Assembly: GCA_023433505.1 (NCBI GenBank)
Contig: JAEZCO010000075.1
Coordinates: 1-64,000, forward strand
From: Bacillota bacterium
Lineage (GTDB): Bacteria; Bacillota; Clostridia; Acetivibrionales; DTU013
Direction: 5' to 3'
DNA: 64,000 bases
Made by a program: the position numbers and the translations under genes. Below the pieces are notes generated by a model. It did not search any database, was not told the origin of the DNA, and worked only from the letters and a program-made list of their open reading frames with translations. Shown in pieces: positions 1 to 8,196 of this stretch (within the stretch, counting starts at the first letter, position 1; each line of letters opens with the position of its first letter).

Positions 1-323
1 GCTCCGTCATGGGCAGGCTGTAATGTCCAGGCTCGTTCCAATGCGGGCGCTTGTCATTCGCCATCCCTGGCTCAAAGACAAGCGTCTTCGGCGTCCGTGC
101 CGAAGGGTCACGGGTATTCCTCTGGGGGCCCGCATTCGAACTTCGTCTGGACAAACAGCCTGCAGCCATGACTCCACATGACGCATTTATTCGCAGCCAT
201 GCCCACCCATTTAGCTTGAATGTGATAGAGAGATTTAGTGTTAGAACAGCATAGAGGTGGGAATCAAGCGAACAATGGAGACGGTTTTTATCATAATAAG
301 GGTTTCTATTTTTAGGTCACATC
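1..323. other. no supported gene; GC-rich segment
   Basis: The first 255 bases are clearly more GC-rich than the rest of the window and hold only a 67-codon open frame beginning with TTG, with no ribosome binding site and no family resemblance I recognise. From about 255 the sequence becomes AT-rich. This may be the edge of another element or repeat lying mostly outside the window. I see no RNA gene or promoter that I would defend. Confidence 0.4.
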
Positions 324-423
324 TGTCATTGCGAGCGAATGTAATGAAGCGTGGCAATCTCAAGAATGCAATTCCGATAAGAAGCTGAGATTGCCGCGGT
401 CGCTGCGCTCCCTCGCAATGACA
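324..423. repeat. dispersed inverted-repeat (REP/MITE-like) element
   Basis: The left end reads TGTCATTGCGAGCGAA and the right end CCCTCGCAATGACA, so the termini are inverted repeats. Internally, GTGGCAATCTCA is answered by TGAGATTGCCGCGG, so the whole 100-base unit can fold into one long hairpin. Elements with TCATTGCGAG ends and GAAGCAATCTC interiors are common as dispersed, non-coding repeats in many bacterial genomes; that is family knowledge. It lies beyond the 3' end of the minus-strand FAD dehydrogenase gene. Confidence 0.65.
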
Positions 424-517
424 ACCAAAGAATGTGCATCGAATAAGTTAATAAATAGGTGACTGACACCGCTTATTAACTTATTGCACATTCTTTTCAT
501 TTAGTGCATCACGTATA

Positions 518-1921
518 TCACTCTTGTATTTTCTGTATCCTGTCCAGGATCGTGCGGGCGACAAGAACACCGCTGGCGCTGGCTTGTGACAGGCCTCTGG
601 TGATACCGGCGCCGTCTCCGATGGCAAACATGTTGGGAAGCTTGGTCTCAAGCTCGTTGCTCAATTCCAGCCTGGAGCTGTAGAATTTGACTTCCACACC
701 GTAGAGCAATGTGTCGTAGTTTGCAGTGCCGGGAGCGATTTTGTCCAGGGCATAGATCATTTCAATGATATTATCCAGATGCCGCTTTGTCAGTACCAGA
801 CTCAAATCGCCGGGAGTGGCCTTCATCGTAGGCTTGGTAAAGCTCTGGCCCAGCCTGTGCTCATTGGTCCGTATTCCTTTGATTAGGTCTCCGAACCTCT
901 GTACAAGAACCCCGCCTCCAAGCATGTTGGAAAGGGAGGCAATTCTTTTGCCGTATTGATACGGCTCTGTAAAGGGCTGGGTAAAACGGTTGCTGACCAG
1001 CAGGGCAAAGTTGGTGTTGCTGCTCCTTAGAGCCGGATCGGTATAGCTGTGGCCGTTCACGGTGATAATGCCGTCCACGTTTTCAGATACTATATGTCCG
1101 TAAGGATTCATGCAAAAGGTTCTGACGATATCGCCATATTGCTTGGTCCTGTACATCAGCTTCGATTCATATACTACATCCGTAATATGCTCAAAAACTT
1201 TCGCCGGCAGTTCCACCCGGACGCCTATATCCACCTGGTTGTTGATTAGGTTCATGTTCAGCTTCCTGCATTGCTGCGAAAACCATTCGGCACCGGACCT
1301 TCCGGGAGCTGCAATCAGATATCTGCAATCGACGTTCTCACCGTTTGCCAGCTCAAGCCGGTAATATCCGTCCTCCGGGATAATCTGCTTTACTTCGGCA
1401 TTGCATCGGATTTCCATACGCTTGTCCAAATGTTCATAAAGCTTTGTGAGTATTTTCAGATTGTTTTCCGTTCCCAGATGCTTTACGGATGCGTGGAGCA
1501 GGTGTAAATCATTCTGAAGAGCCAGTTTTTCTATTTTGGAGGCTTCTTCGCTTTCCGTCGTGTACCGCTCCGTCGTAGCTCCGAATTTTACATTGATGCT
1601 GTCTACATATTCAAGCAGGTTCATTACATCCTGATCTTCCAGGTATTCATTGAGCCAGCCGCCGAACTGGGTAGTAAAATTGAATTTGCCGTCGGAGTAT
1701 GCGCCTGCGCCTCCAAACCCGTGCATGATACCGCAGGATTTGCAGCGGACGCAATTAAGCTTTCTATTTTCAATGGTGGGACATTTTCTCTTTTTAATAT
1801 CACAGCCCTGTTCAAGCATTACAATATCCAAGGAAGGATTTTTTTCAGAGAGCTCGTAGCCTGCAAAAATTCCAGAGGTCCCACTTCCAATTATTGCTAC
1901 GTCCCGGATTACATTTTTCAT
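518..1921 (-). CDS. FAD-dependent dehydrogenase (COG2509-type)
   Basis: A 467-residue flavoprotein. Residues 8-35 form a Rossmann dinucleotide-binding fold (DVAIIGSGTSGIFAGYEL) ending in an acidic residue of the VMLEQG strand. A cysteine-rich stretch (CPTIENRKLNC, then CVRCKSC) and the glycine-rich GFGGAGAYSDGKF motif follow. A second FAD contact (GDGAGITRGLSQASASG) lies near the C terminus. This matches the uncharacterised FAD-dependent dehydrogenase family COG2509, related to geranylgeranyl-reductase and HI0933-like flavoproteins. Substrate unknown. It is monocistronic and convergent with nothing nearby. The CxxCxxC might carry an Fe-S cluster, but that is inference. Confidence 0.8.
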   Translation of the reverse strand: MKNVIRDVAIIGSGTSGIFAGYELSEKNPSLDIVMLEQGCDIKKRKCPTIENRKLNCVRCKSCGIMHGFGGAGAYSDGKFNFTTQFGGWLNEYLEDQDVMNLLEYVDSINVKFGATTERYTTESEEASKIEKLALQNDLHLLHASVKHLGTENNLKILTKLYEHLDKRMEIRCNAEVKQIIPEDGYYRLELANGENVDCRYLIAAPGRSGAEWFSQQCRKLNMNLINNQVDIGVRVELPAKVFEHITDVVYESKLMYRTKQYGDIVRTFCMNPYGHIVSENVDGIITVNGHSYTDPALRSSNTNFALLVSNRFTQPFTEPYQYGKRIASLSNMLGGGVLVQRFGDLIKGIRTNEHRLGQSFTKPTMKATPGDLSLVLTKRHLDNIIEMIYALDKIAPGTANYDTLLYGVEVKFYSSRLELSNELETKLPNMFAIGDGAGITRGLSQASASGVLVARTILDRIQKIQE

Positions 1922-2180
1922 ATTCGATCATTCTCCCATAGTACTTATGCGCACTGCTATCTTTAGCAGTAATGCTGTCCATTACAATTCTACATTATAC
2001 TCTGCCGCAATGCTCCAATACAATACACAAAATAGGAGTACAAAAAATTAAATCGTCGTTTGCCGGTTTTTGTGAAACATGCTTATTGCTTTTTGGGGCA
2101 CAGTAGGATATATTATTTATAATTCCGGTTAAAAAATAGTGCATCGGCAGAGTTCATTTTCGAAAGGACAAGCCTTACTC

Positions 2181-2750
2181 ATGGAGCTTTTGAAGCAAAG
2201 GATTTTGAAGGATGGTAGGATTATCGGGGCGGATATTCTCAAAGTAGACAGTTTCCTTAATCATCAACTGGATGTAGGATTGCTGAAGGAAATCGGAAAA
2301 GAATTTAAAAAAAGATTTGAAAATAAAAATATCACTAAAATACTGACAGTAGAGGCTTCAGGCATAGCAGTTGCGTGTATGGCGGCTCTTTATTTCGATG
2401 TTCCCGTCGTATTTGCAAAAAAATCCGAGGCAAAAAATCTGGATATTGATACATATGAGAGCGATGTATTTTCTTTCACAAAAAACAAAGGATATAAAAT
2501 CAGGGTTTCAAAAAAATATATAACTTCTCTGGACTCCGTACTGGTTATTGATGATTTCCTGGCAAACGGAAAAGCAGTTCAGGGACTTGCGGATATTGTA
2601 GGACAGGCCGGCGCAAGCCTTGAAGGTGTGGGAATCGTTATCGAAAAGGGCTTCCAGGACGGCGGCAAGACGCTTCGCGAAGCCGGCATGCAGGTGGAAT
2701 CCCTTGCCATAGTGGAGTCAATGGACAAAGGCAGCATCGTATTCAGGTAA
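2181..2750 (+). CDS. xpt: xanthine phosphoribosyltransferase
   Basis: A 189-residue protein matching Bacillus Xpt nearly end to end. It has the N-terminal MELLKQRI, LKVDSFLNHQLD (about residue 20), TVEASGIAVA, and the PRPP loop VLVIDDFLANGKA (about 125-137), then GIVIEKGFQ. It converts xanthine and PRPP to XMP in the cytosol. The open frame could begin at a GTG at 2139, but the family start is the ATG at 2181, with AAAGGA about 12 bases upstream. No purine riboswitch is visible upstream. It sits just before a nucleoside-type ABC importer, which fits purine salvage. Confidence 0.92.
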   Translation: MELLKQRILKDGRIIGADILKVDSFLNHQLDVGLLKEIGKEFKKRFENKNITKILTVEASGIAVACMAALYFDVPVVFAKKSEAKNLDIDTYESDVFSFTKNKGYKIRVSKKYITSLDSVLVIDDFLANGKAVQGLADIVGQAGASLEGVGIVIEKGFQDGGKTLREAGMQVESLAIVESMDKGSIVFR

Positions 2751-2826
2751 TATACAGGCCTGGTAAGTTTACAGAACAAAATGTTCTGAAAAACATATAA
2801 AAAATATATAGAAAGAGGGAACAAAC

Positions 2827-3984
2827 ATGCAAAAAAGGATTATTTCTCTGGCAATTGTAATTGTATTTGTTTTCAGCTTACTGCTCACAGGGTGCGGCAA
2901 TAACGCGGGAACACAGGAGACCACTGCCGGACAGACAACGGCGGGAGCAACAACGGCGGCGACAACGGCAGCAGCCGCGGACAACAAGGATTTTAAAGTC
3001 GGGTTCATTTATGTAGGGCCTGTAAACGACGGCGGCTGGACCCAGTCCCATGACAACGGCAGGAAGTACCTGGAGGAACAGCTTGGAGTTACTACCTTTT
3101 ATAAGGAAATAGTTCCTGAAGGCGCAGAGTCCAAAAAGTCAATCATGGAGCTGATCGATCAAGGCTGTAAGGTTATTTTCACTACCAGCTTCGGTTATAT
3201 GGACCCTACCGAAGAAATAGCCAAGGAAAACCCGGACGTAAAATTTCTCCACTGTTCAGGCTACAAGACGGCTGATAACATGGGCAACTACTTCGGAAGA
3301 ATGTATGAAGCCAGGTACCTTTCCGGTATCGTAGCCGGTTTGAAGACCAAAGCAAATAAAATCGGATATGTGGCAGCAATGCCAATCCCTGAAGTTTTCA
3401 ACGGAATAAACGCATTCACTTTGGGAGTACAATCGGTAAACCCTGATGTCAAGGTGATTGTCAGATGGTCCAACACATGGGTTGATGCAACCAAGGAAAA
3501 AGAAGCAGCCGAAGCCCTTCTGAACGAAGGCTGCGACGTACTTACACTTCATAACGACTCCACATCGGTTCAGATTGCAGCCCAGGAAAAGGGAGCCTTT
3601 GCCATCGGATATGACCTTGATAACCGTGAAGCAGCTCCAAAAGCTTATATGACGGCTCCGATATGGAACTGGGGTCCCTATTATGTTGATCAGGTTAAGA
3701 AGGCCATGGACGGAACCTGGAAGGCTGAAGCTTATTCCGGCGGTTTGTCGGACGGTTTGGTAGACCTTGCTCCGCTGACGGAAATTGCTCCGGCGGAAGC
3801 ACAGGCCAAGATCGATGCAGTGAAAGCAAAAATACTTGACGGGTCCTTTAAGGTATTTGCAGGACCGATTTACGATCAATCCGGCAATATAAAAGTAAAA
3901 GAGGGCGAGGTTGTCTCCGAAGCAGATATCGCCGGCAGTATGGATTGGTTCGTAAAAGGTGTGGAAGCAACGGTACCCAAGTAA
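2827..3984 (+). CDS. BMP/PnrA-type nucleoside-binding lipoprotein
   Basis: A 385-residue exported protein with a lipoprotein signal (hydrophobic run, then LLTGC, lipobox Cys about 22) and a Thr/Ala-rich linker. The mature domain starts near residue 57 with the BMP-family strand FKVGFIYVGPVNDGGWTQSHDNGR. Members bind purine or pyrimidine nucleosides outside the membrane and feed a Yuf/Nup-type ABC importer. It is preceded by GAAAGAGGG, and the ATPase and two permeases follow directly, so it is the receptor of that transporter. Confidence 0.9.
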   Translation: MQKRIISLAIVIVFVFSLLLTGCGNNAGTQETTAGQTTAGATTAATTAAAADNKDFKVGFIYVGPVNDGGWTQSHDNGRKYLEEQLGVTTFYKEIVPEGAESKKSIMELIDQGCKVIFTTSFGYMDPTEEIAKENPDVKFLHCSGYKTADNMGNYFGRMYEARYLSGIVAGLKTKANKIGYVAAMPIPEVFNGINAFTLGVQSVNPDVKVIVRWSNTWVDATKEKEAAEALLNEGCDVLTLHNDSTSVQIAAQEKGAFAIGYDLDNREAAPKAYMTAPIWNWGPYYVDQVKKAMDGTWKAEAYSGGLSDGLVDLAPLTEIAPAEAQAKIDAVKAKILDGSFKVFAGPIYDQSGNIKVKEGEVVSEADIAGSMDWFVKGVEATVPK

Positions 3985-4102
3985 AAATAAGCACAGGTGA
4001 AATAATAACTTCCCGTATACGTCTTGAAAATGCTGACATTGAGGCCGGCATTTTCAGGAGGACGGGAAATAATTTTTTCAGTGCTCCTAAACAGGTGATT
4101 TT

Positions 4103-5641
4103 GTGAATAAACAGGCATATATAGAAATTAAAAATGTTACCAAGACCTTCGGGACAGTCGTTGCCAACAGGGATATCTGTCTTGACGTCCGCAAAGGCGA
4201 AGTACACGCCCTTCTGGGTGAGAACGGTTCTGGGAAAAGTACGCTTATGAATGTGCTGTCAGGGATTTATACCCCTGACAGCGGTTCTGTTTTTATAGGG
4301 GGAAAAAGGGTTGTCTTCAATTCTCCCAAGGATTCCATACAAATGGGCATAGGCATGATCCACCAGCATTTCAAGCTGGTAGATGTCCTCACGGCCAAGG
4401 AAAACATCATTGCCGGACAAAAAGGAGATTTTCTTCTTGGGAAGAATGCTCTATCCGGCAGGATCCGGGATATTTCCTCCAAATTCGGGTTGAATGTGGA
4501 GCCGGATAAAAAGATTTACAACATGTCTGTTAGTGAAAAGCAGAACGTGGAAATTTTAAAGGTCCTTTACCGTGGAGCGCAAATACTGATTTTGGACGAG
4601 CCCACGGCGGTCCTTACTCCCCAGGAAACCCAAATGCTCTTCGCAATCATGCGGAACATGAAAAAAGAGGGCTGCGCAGTTATCATCATAACGCACAAGC
4701 TTCAGGAAGTCATGGAGATCAGCGACCGCATCACAGTGCTGCGCAAAGGCGAAACCGTCGGGACGGTGGACAAGGACAAAACCGATGTAAAGCAGCTTAC
4801 GGAAATGATGGTGGGCAGGACGGTTGATTTCCGCATTGCAAGACCTAAAATTGAAAATAAGAAAAACCTTCTTGAAATAAAAAATTTATCGGCATTAAAT
4901 GAGGATAAAGCGCCGGCCCTTTCAAACGTTTCATTTACCCTGGGAGCCGGTGAGATACTGGGGGTTGCCGGAGTAGCCGGAAGCGGCCAGAAGGAATTAT
5001 GCGAAGCCATCGCCGGTCTTTATCCGGTTTCGGGCGGAGAAATTCTTTATGAAAATGAGAATATCGTCGGCAAGAATCCCCGGTACATCATTAAAATGGG
5101 CATAAGCATGAGCTTCATTCCGGAGGACAGGCTGGGCATGGGATTGGTAGCCTCCATGGACATGGTGGACAATCTGATCCTGAAAAGCTATCAAAATCAG
5201 AAGGGCCTGCTGGTTGACCGGTCTCCGGCCAGAGCCATGGCGGAAATGCTGGTGAAAAAGCTGGATATTGTAACGCCGGGAATAAACCATCCGGTCCGCC
5301 AGCTGTCAGGAGGAAATATTCAAAAGGTCCTCCTCGGAAGAGAAATCGAATCCAACCCCAAGCTGCTGATTACGGCTTACCCGGTCAGGGGGCTTGACAT
5401 AGGCGCCTCATATACGATTTTCGACCTGCTGAACGAACAGAAAAAGAAAGGCGTGGCCATACTTTTCATCGGCGAAGATCTGGATGTGCTGATGGAATTG
5501 TGCGACAGGATCATGGTGCTGTGTGACGGCAAGGTCACGGGCATCGTAAACGCCTCCGCAGTGACCAAGGAACAGCTGGGCCTCTTGATGGCAGGCGAGG
5601 AAATACAGAAGGAGGTGCAAAGCAATGCTCAGGATCGTTAA
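4103..5641 (+). CDS. nucleoside ABC importer, duplicated ATPase subunit
   Basis: 512 residues with two ABC domains. The first has Walker A GENGSGKST (about 39-47), a Q-loop, signature region SVSEKQNVEI and Walker B LILDEPTAVL. The second has a degenerate Walker A (GVAGSGQKE), signature LSGGNIQK and an altered Walker B (LLITAYPVRGLDIG). This is the usual asymmetry of sugar/nucleoside importers (RbsA/NupO type). It starts at GTG 4103 with AGGTGA just upstream. Its 3' end overlaps the first permease by 17 bases, indicating translational coupling. Confidence 0.92.
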   Translation: MNKQAYIEIKNVTKTFGTVVANRDICLDVRKGEVHALLGENGSGKSTLMNVLSGIYTPDSGSVFIGGKRVVFNSPKDSIQMGIGMIHQHFKLVDVLTAKENIIAGQKGDFLLGKNALSGRIRDISSKFGLNVEPDKKIYNMSVSEKQNVEILKVLYRGAQILILDEPTAVLTPQETQMLFAIMRNMKKEGCAVIIITHKLQEVMEISDRITVLRKGETVGTVDKDKTDVKQLTEMMVGRTVDFRIARPKIENKKNLLEIKNLSALNEDKAPALSNVSFTLGAGEILGVAGVAGSGQKELCEAIAGLYPVSGGEILYENENIVGKNPRYIIKMGISMSFIPEDRLGMGLVASMDMVDNLILKSYQNQKGLLVDRSPARAMAEMLVKKLDIVTPGINHPVRQLSGGNIQKVLLGREIESNPKLLITAYPVRGLDIGASYTIFDLLNEQKKKGVAILFIGEDLDVLMELCDRIMVLCDGKVTGIVNASAVTKEQLGLLMAGEEIQKEVQSNAQDR

Positions 5642-6707
5642 AAGAGCCGGTCTGACACGCAAACAAACCATAATTTACAGAATCATAGCAGTGCTGGCCG
5701 CGCTGGTGGCATCCGGTATTTTCATACTGATACTGGGACACAATCCGGTGGCAGTCTATGCCTCCATGATCAAAGGAGCCTTCGGTACGCTTTACCGCTT
5801 CAAGGAGACCATTATCAAGACAATACCGTTGGTGATCACTTCATTGGGAATCGGCATCGCGTTTAAAATGAAATTCTGGAACATAGGCGCCGAAGGCCAG
5901 ATTTTTATGGGCGCTTTCGCCGCCGCCTATTTTGCATTGAATTATCCGGACCTGCCCATAGGGCTGATGCTGCCCATCATGGCCGTAGCAGGCTTTGTTG
6001 CAGGCGGTATCTGGGCTTTGATCCCGGCTTTTTTCAAAGCGCAGTTCGGCACCAATGAGACGCTGTTTACGCTGATGATGAATTATATTGCCCTGAAATG
6101 GATCACCTATCTTCAATACGGACCATGGAAAGATCCGAAGGTAAGCGGATTTCCGCTGATTGCCAAATTCTCTGAGAACGGAATTCTACCTAAATTCCTT
6201 GGAATCCATATCGGATGGATCATTATGCTTTTGCTGGTAGTTATCGTTCATGTATATATGAAATATACAAAAAGCGGATACGAGGTTGCGGTTGTGGGTG
6301 AAAGCGAAAATACAGCCAGGTATGCAGGCATGAATATCAAGAAGATCATTATCACCTCCGTCCTGATCGGAGGAGGTCTTTGCGGTCTGGCAGGAATGAT
6401 TCAGGCATCCGGAGTCAACCAGACACTGGGAATCGAAGTAACCTCGGGCATTGGCTACACAGCCATCATTACCACCTGGCTGGGTCAGTTGAGCGCACCG
6501 GTGATTCTGGTCGTATCCTTCCTTTTTTCCGTGCTTTTGCAGGGAGGTTCCTACATACAGACGGCCTTTCAGATTCCGGCAGCGGTTGCGCAGCTGATTC
6601 AGGGCCTGATATTGTTTTTCGTACTTGGCAGCGAATTCTTCATACAATACAAGCTGGTCTTCAAAGGCATGAAGACAGCGGTTATCAATGGAAAGGGGGC
6701 GGTTTAA
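5625..6707 (+). CDS. nucleoside ABC importer permease 1
   Basis: A 360-residue membrane protein of the branched-chain/ribose permease superfamily (YufP/NupP type). The first membrane helix lies near residues 15-37, and the family signature around NIGAEGQIFMGAFAAAYFAL follows. FGTNETLFTLMMNYIALK is typical of BMP-linked permeases. The start overlaps the ATPase gene and has GGAGGTGC upstream. It pairs with the next gene to form the membrane channel. Confidence 0.9.
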   Translation: MLRIVKRAGLTRKQTIIYRIIAVLAALVASGIFILILGHNPVAVYASMIKGAFGTLYRFKETIIKTIPLVITSLGIGIAFKMKFWNIGAEGQIFMGAFAAAYFALNYPDLPIGLMLPIMAVAGFVAGGIWALIPAFFKAQFGTNETLFTLMMNYIALKWITYLQYGPWKDPKVSGFPLIAKFSENGILPKFLGIHIGWIIMLLLVVIVHVYMKYTKSGYEVAVVGESENTARYAGMNIKKIIITSVLIGGGLCGLAGMIQASGVNQTLGIEVTSGIGYTAIITTWLGQLSAPVILVVSFLFSVLLQGGSYIQTAFQIPAAVAQLIQGLILFFVLGSEFFIQYKLVFKGMKTAVINGKGAV

Positions 6708-6708
6708 C

Positions 6709-7641
6709 ATGGATTGGACTCCTTTTTTAACCGCTGCGGTTCAGGCAGGAACACCACTTCTGTTTGCTACCCTGGGTGAAATTATTACCGAAAAGGTGGG
6801 CAACCTGAATCTGGGTGTGGAAGGCATGATGCTGATCGGAGCTGTCGCAGGCTTTTCCGTCGGCATGGTGACGCACAATCCCTTTTTGGCTTTATTCGGA
6901 GCGTTTATCGCCGGAGCTGCCAGCGCACTGATATTCGCTTTCCTGACGGTTACTCTCAGAGTGAATCAGGTAGTCACAGGGCTTTCGCTGACCATATTTG
7001 GCAGCGGCGTAGCGGGCTTTGCAGGTAAATCTCTGGCGGGCAAGCTGGTTCCGGATGACGTAAAGGCAGCTTTTGTCAGTACAAAGATTCCGCTTTTAGG
7101 CGATATACCTTATGTCGGAAAGATATTTTTCCAGCAGGACTGGTTTGTATATCTGGGCTACTTGATGGTAATTCTTATAGGGATTTATCTCTATCGGACA
7201 AAAGTCGGACTGAATCTGCGTACCGTAGGTGAGAATCCGGGAGCGGCAGATGCCTCCGGAATCAATATCTCCTTGTATAAATATATACACATCCTCCTCG
7301 GAGGCGCGTTGTGCGGTCTGGGAGGCGCTTATCTTACCCTTGTTTACGTACCTGCATGGCAGGAGAATATTACGGCGGGACGCGGCTGGATCGCTGTGGC
7401 CCTGGTGATCTTCGCCACCTGGAATCCGTATAAAGCGCTGGTGGGCTCATATTTCTTCGGAGCTTTAAGTCTGGCCGGGCTTTACCTGCAGAAATTTAAT
7501 ATTCAGATTTCCCTGTTCTTAATCGATATGCTGCCTTATGTTGTGACGATACTGGTACTCATCTTTATTTCCTTACGGAAGGTAAGGGAGAATTCACCGC
7601 CTAAGGCCCTGGGGGAGCCGTATTTCAGAGAAGACCGATAG
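6709..7641 (+). CDS. nucleoside ABC importer permease 2
   Basis: 310 residues, YufQ/NupQ type. The segment around LGEIITEKVGNLNLGVEGMML is the family hallmark, followed by about eight membrane helices. The ATG at 6709 is chosen because GGAAAGGGGGCGG lies immediately upstream and the upstream permease stops at 6707; the frame also opens earlier at 6688. It is the last transporter gene, forming the heterodimeric channel with permease 1. Confidence 0.9.
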   Translation: MDWTPFLTAAVQAGTPLLFATLGEIITEKVGNLNLGVEGMMLIGAVAGFSVGMVTHNPFLALFGAFIAGAASALIFAFLTVTLRVNQVVTGLSLTIFGSGVAGFAGKSLAGKLVPDDVKAAFVSTKIPLLGDIPYVGKIFFQQDWFVYLGYLMVILIGIYLYRTKVGLNLRTVGENPGAADASGINISLYKYIHILLGGALCGLGGAYLTLVYVPAWQENITAGRGWIAVALVIFATWNPYKALVGSYFFGALSLAGLYLQKFNIQISLFLIDMLPYVVTILVLIFISLRKVRENSPPKALGEPYFREDR

Positions 7642-7732
7642 GGTATTTTCCCGTAAGCGCCCGGATCAAAAACGATGAATATGTTTACAGTGGACAAAGA
7701 GGTCCTTTAAAATTTGAAAGGAGAATGTTAGT

Positions 7733-7930
7733 ATGAAATGTGCAGTGTGCAATTACAGACACAACGAGCCTGAGGAAAACTCCAAGGACTACAAGCTTGT
7801 CAGTGATGGAGACGAACCTTTCATAAAGCTGATTAATACTTTCCACAGAAAAGACAAGGAAGGCAGTCTCGACGAAGCTTATCTTTTCGCTTGCCCCCGG
7901 TGTAAAACGGTACGGATGGAGCTGTGGTGA
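7733..7930 (+). CDS. small zinc-ribbon protein
   Basis: 65 residues with two CxxC knuckles (KCAVCNYR at the N terminus, ACPRCKTV near the C terminus) spaced like a treble-clef or zinc-ribbon. The middle is hydrophilic. AAAGGAG precedes the ATG by 9 bases. No named family is recognised. It may be cotranscribed with the nucleoside transporter, since it is only about 90 bases downstream and is followed by a terminator. Confidence 0.7.
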   Translation: MKCAVCNYRHNEPEENSKDYKLVSDGDEPFIKLINTFHRKDKEGSLDEAYLFACPRCKTVRMELW

Positions 7931-7996
7931 CAGATTCCGTGAAGGGCTGCAATCCCGCGTTTTCTGTAAATGCTGGGTAGTTGCAGCGGTAATAAG

Positions 7997-8041
7997 AAAG
8001 CTCATTCCATAAACTGTTGTCTTATGGAATAGAGCTTTTTA
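7997..8041 (+). terminator. intrinsic terminator after the purine-salvage operon
   Basis: AAAGCTCATTCCATAA pairs with TTATGGAATAGAGCTTT (one bulged base) around a 9-base loop, followed by a T-run. It closes the operon ending with the zinc-ribbon gene. Confidence 0.85.
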
Positions 8042-8074
8042 TTTATGACTGTTGTTAGAGTGAAATATTTTTCC

Positions 8075-8126
8075 ACCCTTTCAGAAATAGCGCATGGGGA
8101 TGCCTTCTCGATATTCCTGAAAGGGT
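8075..8126. repeat. inverted repeat between convergent genes
   Basis: ACCCTTTCAG (8075-8084) is perfectly complementary to CTGAAAGGGT (8117-8126). It lies about 70 bases beyond the stop of the minus-strand glycosidase gene. There is no good T-run on either strand, so it may be an mRNA 3'-end stabiliser or a weak terminator. Confidence 0.5.
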
Positions 8127-8196
8127 ATGGATGTCAGTGAAACCATATTTGCTTCGGTGTAGGTACTTATTTTATTGGGCTTTCTTTCCTCATTGC

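Noticed and set aside
51..254. 67-codon plus-strand frame at the window start
   Set aside because: TTG start, no ribosome binding site, no recognisable family, in a GC-rich non-typical segment.
1922..2180. Purine riboswitch upstream of xpt
   Set aside because: The conserved purine-aptamer core and loop sequences are not present.
3256..3879. 207-codon minus-strand frame
   Set aside because: Antisense shadow of the BMP lipoprotein gene.
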